Positions 59,620-64,000 of a DNA stretch of 64,000 nucleotides are shown piece after piece. Numbering within the stretch: the first letter of the stretch is position 1; each line of letters begins with the position of its first letter. The DNA is from Smallanthus sonchifolius (taxonomy: Eukaryota; Streptophyta; Magnoliopsida; Asterales; Asteraceae): assembly GCA_023525975.1 (NCBI GenBank), contig CM042029.1, positions 88,146,849-88,210,848 on the forward strand. The letters are read 5' to 3'. Both the position numbers and the translations under genes were made by a program. A model generated the notes under the pieces. It was not told where the DNA came from. It was given only the letters and a program-made list of their open reading frames with translations, and did no database searches.

Positions 59620-60282
59620 CTACCAGTCCAATTTCACAATCTTGAACTTTTCAAGCACTGTTTTGTTCTCTTTGTATTTATGTGTTTGTCGTATCTCCAC
59701 CCTAAAACCTCCCCACAATCGGAGCAGTGAACATGTGCAACCATATGCACACCAGTGAGCAGTCGCCGGTCTATTTTAGGACCGTCCACCACGTTCATCA
59801 CATGGGAAAACAAAAATGCTCTTCTTCGATGTCCGACCTACAAAAAAAGAAGAAAGAAAAATTATGTAACACACTTTAAGGGTTGATAAGCCAAAATATT
59901 TACTTAGTGGAATATTAACTATAATTAGCAATCTCTAAAAAAATCACTTTTCTTCTCATTTGACTAAAAGATAGAGGGTTCAACTTAAGATTTCCTAAAA
60001 ACCGTACTTTTTTATATAATAAATTCAGTCGAGTTTTAATAGCCAGAGGTCAGTCAACCCTCCGGATTGAAACTCGGCCAGATTGAAACTTATATGTTTC
60101 AGCCGACCCTTTTGACCCTCCGTTGGTTTCGCCATTGATTCCAACAATGAACCTTCACAACCAAACACACACATGTATACCAATGTTACCACTAAGTTTT
60201 TTTTGACAATATCATCGTGAAGAGCGACATGTTTCCGGCAGTTGTAGCAACCGTAAAGCCTTGGATGGATCACTTCGGCCAT
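59620..60282 (-). pseudogene. Yippee-like zinc-binding protein, C-terminal frame broken
   Basis: Exon 1, 60282-60190, encodes [20 protein letters not shown]...DDIV. Exon 2, 59837-59620, encodes a run with AFLFSHVMNVVDGP, LLTGVHMVAHVHCSDCGEVLGW, and in another phase KYKENKTVLEKFKIV ending in TAG. Both zinc-binding CxxC pairs (CYNC, CSDC) are intact. Exon 2 is 218 bp and so not a whole number of codons. The residues between GEVLGWRYDK and the tail are missing, consistent with a short deletion that shifts frame. Yippee proteins are small, conserved eukaryotic zinc proteins of poorly defined role. If translated as is, the protein would have a different C-terminus. The alternative is a non-standard intron, which I consider less likely. 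Confidence 0.75.
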
Positions 60283-61134
60283 CAGAATGATCCAACGGTA
60301 ATTAATGAAAGTGTGATTAAATAGATGATAAAGCCCAAGACACCAAAGATTTAACAAACAAGAAACAAAGTCTATCTTAAATATCTATATCATATCATTT
60401 ATCTTTTACTTTAATTTTGTAATGAATTCAAATTTTCGGAATACCAGGAGAACGATATACAAGGAAGTGAAACAGTTTTCCACATTTGATGCTTTCAGAA
60501 AAAAAAAATTTGAGAAAAAAACATATAAATGTGGAATTTGAACCAAACTCAAGTATTTGAGATTTGAATTATTTTAAAGTTTTATCAAAATAATGTAAAA
60601 ACGAAATAGATTTGTGAATTAAATAGTTTATTAATCTATGTTTACAAAAGATTAATATCAAGTCTCTAGGAACACCTAAGATTTAGAGATCACAGGTTCA
60701 AGTCCCACTAGTAACAGGATTAAAAAAAATTTGTCGTTCTAAAAATACACTTTAGCATATTAAATTCCGTGAACATGTCAAAAAAGAACACGAAAAAGTC
60801 AATTAATAATATTTTGGATGGTAAAATTCTTATATTTGTTTAAGATATATGTAGTTATTAAAAATATTTAAAATAATAAATTATTACAATTTAAATTAGT
60901 CAAAATTTAGTTAGGGTACTTTTAATATAATCTAGTTTTAATGAGTTTAAGGGGACTTGAGTTATTATTTTAAATATTTTTTATAATTACATTCATTCTA
61001 GACTATTATAGAAACTTTAATATAGTAAAATTAGTTTAACGGACTTTTGTGTTCTTTTACACATTTAGGGTATTTAGCATTTTAAAATTATGTTGAGTGG
61101 CATTCTCATAAAAAATAAGAAAGTAAATTGTCGT
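60283..61134. other. intergenic DNA with a partial tRNA-like head
   Basis: At about 60688-60704 CACAGGTTCAAGTCCCA looks like a pol III B box followed by an A-run, so it may be a truncated SINE (60655-60735). The remainder is AT-rich with no gene. Confidence 0.4.
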
Positions 61135-61900
61135 TTTTTTTATTATAGTAACCTTTTATAAAACTAATTTATTTATATAAATAAAAAGAATTATAAACTA
61201 AGATTAAAAAAAAACCTTCGTGAATAGTATAGTTTTGGTTCTTTTCATTTTAGTAACCAAATTTTTTTATTTTTTTATTTTTTTTACTTTTTCAACATTT
61301 TCGTTTTCAACCCTTATACTATATAATATACGTTCTTAGCCCGTTTCATTTTCTATTAATTTCTTTTTTTCTTTAATAACTTTTGTTCGTTAACTTTTTT
61401 CAAAATACGGAAGGCGCGACTGTTTTTTTTTCAACGTTCCGATATTTTTTTTAAACGGAGTTGTATTCAAAATCTAAGGTTTTTTTTATCGTTACCTATA
61501 GCGAGAACGTTACCGTTGTCGTACCGTGACGAACCGAACCTGTTATGAGCGAACAACATCATTTTCGGTATTGATATTATAGGTATTCACTTTTATGGTT
61601 TTCGACGACCGATCCATTAATTTTTTTATTTTTCTTTATTTATTTTTTTAATTATTTAGTTTTGTGTTTATTTTTTATTAATATTATTTTTATCGTTGCA
61701 CTTACGTTTTACTTTTGTTTTAAAATTGTCAACGTTCTGCTTTAAATTTTATTGAAAACAGAGTTATATTCAAATTCAAGTGTTTTTTTCGTATCATACA
61801 CTATAACGAGTCTACGATTCGATTTAAGTTTTATCCGCGCAAACGAGTCAAACCAATAACGACCAGGCTCTCGTCGCGAAGCGCGGCAGTTAAAAACTAG
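61135..61900 (+). mobile_element. Helitron-type element with 3' hairpin and CTAG end
   Basis: The 3' end carries a stem with arms GTCGCG and CGCGGC around AAG, then AGTTAAAAACTAG (end 61900) followed by T, the Helitron end pattern. The interior has pyrimidine-rich tracts and no protein. The 5' limit (about 61135-61210) is uncertain. Confidence 0.6.
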
Positions 61901-62087
61901 TTCTTAATTGATTTAACAACAAGGTAGACTCATTTCATCCCACTTATATAATACTCTATGCCACATCAAGATGAGAGTTTTGGCCGGTTTTGATGAGTAT
62001 TCTAGGTTGAACCGTTATGTAAGATTTGGTTTGAGAGTTTGAACCTGATTTTTTATTATTTTTTTAAAGTCTATGGTTTGTAGTAAA
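61901..62087. other. spacer between two Helitron-like 3' ends
   Basis: 187 bp of AT-rich DNA separate the two opposed ends. Nothing else is recognised. Confidence 0.4.
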
Positions 62088-62400
62088 CTAGATTTTTTAC
62101 CCGTCGCTTGTTGCGGCTGCGTCAAAAAGGAAACTAACTCGAATTTATATTGTCGAATGAAAACGTATTATACTTGACCCAACTCGAACAAAATTTACGT
62201 TGAAATGCAGACTAAATGGAAACGTAACGCCACTCATTTCGGAACAAAATTTACATCGAAATGTGGCCAACTGGAAACGTACATAGAAATAAGCAAAGAA
62301 ACATGTGAGTTTATGGCAACTCGTTTAACCCTGAAAAGGTTGGATAAAAACAAAAGAAAAATATCAAAGAAAAAAAATATTTTGACGTGAACACTAACGT
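62088..62400 (-). mobile_element. second Helitron-type 3' end, opposite orientation
   Basis: Read on the minus strand, GCCGCAACAAGCGACG (a stem with one G-T pair) is followed by GGTAAAAAATCTAG ending at 62088, then T. It faces the first Helitron end tail to tail. The right boundary is a guess. The interior shows an imperfect repeat of AACAAAATTTACRTYGAAATG at about 62188 and 62242. Confidence 0.5.
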
Positions 62401-62464
62401 ACCTAAGTAGTACAAATTTTACTTATAATAATTAAAAGCAAAAGAAATAAATAAGGAACAAACA

Positions 62465-62562
62465 AAATGAAAAAAAATTGTAGTCGTAGGCTTCAAACTC
62501 ACGACCTACAACCTAGCTAAGGAGTTAGTGGACACTCTAACCACTACACCAAACCAGTTGGA
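62465..62562 (-). repeat. short tRNA-derived SINE-like sequence
   Basis: On the minus strand it has A-box-like TTTGGTGTAGTGGTTAGAGT, B-box-like GTGAGTTTGAAGCC and a T/A-rich end. No target duplication resolved. Confidence 0.55.
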
Positions 62563-62620
62563 TGAGTTAAATGAACCCTTTCTTGTTAACCCCTTCACTT
62601 TTGAAAACTATTTCAAGTCC

Positions 62621-63492
62621 CTAAAATCCGACGCAACAACGCTTGCGCAACGTCTCAACTCCTGTTTTAACAGAAAGTTTCAAGTTATATAACAGAAAAA
62701 ACAGTTTTTTAATAGATGCATTGGTAAGCGTGCTTACGGGTATGTTGGTTGGAGCGTCTCGTTTAGTGGGAATGCTTTTGTCTGACAGTTGTCGGCTCAG
62801 TAGGATCCTTGTGACCGAGTTGTTGATCGGTAGGATCCTTGTGACCGAGTTGTTGATCAACTCGGCTATAAAAGGCACGTCGTTCTTGGCTAACTCAAGG
62901 TGTTCAACCATCTCACGGGCGACTGATAATGCAGTTTTGGTTTTTAGATAAAACAGGAAATCTATGTTCTTCACCCGACCTGCAACCACAGGCAACGAGT
63001 TTGTTTCATTGTTTAATAACAATGAGAGGTGACATTATTCAAACAGTAGCGGAACTAGAACATTTTAGTCAAAGGGTTATCATAAGCTTCTGATATTCTT
63101 TTATTTAAAAAAGTACTAAATTTTTATATGTAAAAAGTTAACAAATTTTGGTGTCTTAAGGGTCAACGACCCTGCCTTAGTTACGCCCATGTATAGTACG
63201 GGTCAAAATAGGTTACTCAGCAAACACTTTTGTTTTAAAAAGATTAATATAGGCTTAAATACGATTACAAAAACTATATTAGTAACAAATTACCACTCGG
63301 GTCAGCAATCCGCATGGTCAAAGAAACCGAGTTATTGTCATTTTTAGTGCCTTTCAGTCTAAACTCGTTTTCTTGATGCATCATACAAAGTTCTACAACG
63401 CGAGGATTTGATGTAGTTAATCGATCCCCAGTGGGTTGTTTTAGATTCTTAGGCTTGAGAAATGAGTCTTCTAAAAGCTCTCTAGCGGACAA
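62621..63492 (-). pseudogene. WNK-type protein kinase, C-terminal fragment
   Basis: Two exons, about 63492-63294 and 62979-62621, join by a consistent GT-AG intron. The first begins LSARELLEDSFLKP, the very end of a WNK kinase domain, and contains FRLKGTKNDNNSVSLTMRIAD. The second has GRVKNIDFLFYLKTKTALSV and EMVEHLELAKNDVPFIAELI, the PF2/OSR1_C-like domain that follows WNK catalytic domains. The catalytic domain itself is missing: a hAT end abuts the fragment at 63494. A 30-bp in-frame duplication repeats INNSVTRIL in exon 2, after which the reading frame diverges from the family to a stop at 62621. WNK kinases act in flowering and osmotic signalling. Only a fragment remains, so I call it a pseudogene. 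Confidence 0.75.
63045..63191. mobile_element. hAT-like MITE in the WNK fragment intron
   Basis: The left end is CAGTAGCGGAACTAG; the right end on the minus strand is CATGGGCGTAACTAA. The flanking octamers TATTCAAA and TATAGTAC match only partly, so this is an older or imperfect copy. Confidence 0.55.
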
Positions 63493-63493
63493 T

Positions 63494-64000
63494 CAGAGGC
63501 GGATCTAGGATTTTTTGTCAGCGAGTGCAAAAAATAGTTCAGTCAAAACGAATCAAACATGGACCTCAGAGAAGGCCTCTGAAGCAGAATCAAATGCCGA
63601 CCACGTGTGAAATCGAGATCGGCATCCGAAACTCACATCAAGGTTTCTTGATGATGTGAAAGAAAAGAGATTGTTGAAAATGTTGGTTTTCTTATATGTC
63701 ATCACACCAGTTTCCATTGAGGGAAGCTGTTTTAACCCTTGAAGAATCAAACTAATGCTAGAAACACCCTCTTTTCTTTGTTTAATCACCATCTCCTTGT
63801 TAGATTCTCTCTTTTTCGTTAGAGCGAATCAAAATCCAAATGCTTTTGTTCTTGAAAACACGAAATTGGGTTTCGATTAACGGTGCGAAAAAAGGAGATT
63901 ATGGATGGAGAATGGGTGAGTTTGAGGAATGAAAGGAGGGTGAAACTTGAGCAAAAGTAGCCTCGAGATGAAACATGAAAGGTGAGATTGAGATAAATAG
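63494..64000. mobile_element. hAT-like terminus beside the WNK fragment, other end not seen
   Basis: CAGAGGCGGATCTAGG starts at 63494, the same family as 54451 and 56284. No matching right terminus appears before the window ends. A minus-strand frame of 79 codons at 63553-63792 has no recognisable family and may be captured or chance sequence. Confidence 0.5.

Noticed and set aside
60660..60735. tRNA-like sequence
   Set aside because: Only a B-box-like stretch is convincing, so I kept it as a possible truncated SINE.

Overview
The window is nuclear DNA of a flowering plant, most likely a eudicot. It is AT-rich, its genes have GT-AG introns, and more than half of it is layered transposable-element sequence. 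The families present (a large SIRE/Maximus-type Copia element, a Tekay/Del-type chromovirus, tRNA-derived SINEs and many hAT and foldback MITEs) would suit an Asteraceae genome. That family-level guess is inference, since no species marker is visible.

Host genes. On the minus strand are a TAC1-like gene of the IGT (LAZY/TAC) growth-angle family (1326-3439), a RABA3-type Rab GTPase (5756-8109) and a one-EF-hand KIC/PBP1-type calcium sensor (51084-51440). On the plus strand are two tandem paralogues of a U-box/ARM-repeat E3 ubiquitin ligase (38578-42841 and 44876-49184). They share the same four-exon structure, the same 5'UTR intron and a conserved eight-residue upstream ORF. Two decayed host-gene copies lie at the right end: a Yippee-like gene with a C-terminal frame break (59620-60282) and the C-terminal part of a WNK-type kinase (62621-63492). 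From memory of Arabidopsis locus numbers, TAC1, KIC and RABA3 map to the duplicated At2g46/At1g01 blocks, so their co-occurrence here looks like old microsynteny.

Repeats. Positions 12752-34330 form a datable stack. A complete miniature LTR element (TRIM) is at 12752-13175. A 21-kb Copia/SIRE insertion follows at 13181-34330 on the minus strand. Inside its env-like ORF sits a young Gypsy chromovirus at 15125-23468 on the plus strand. All three have recognisable LTRs, primer-binding sites, polypurine tracts and 5-bp target duplications. Both big elements carry tandem arrays of short perfect palindromes in their LTRs, and the Gypsy has a third array of TTCG-loop hairpins inside. The Copia coding frames are interrupted by six visible in-frame stops, all TAG.

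Flanking the genes are SINEs with target-site duplications (one present in one U-box paralogue and absent at the matching site of the other), hAT elements with 8-bp duplications, a Tourist-like MITE, long foldback elements and Helitron-like 3' ends. Much of the remaining intergenic DNA is AT-rich with nothing I can name.
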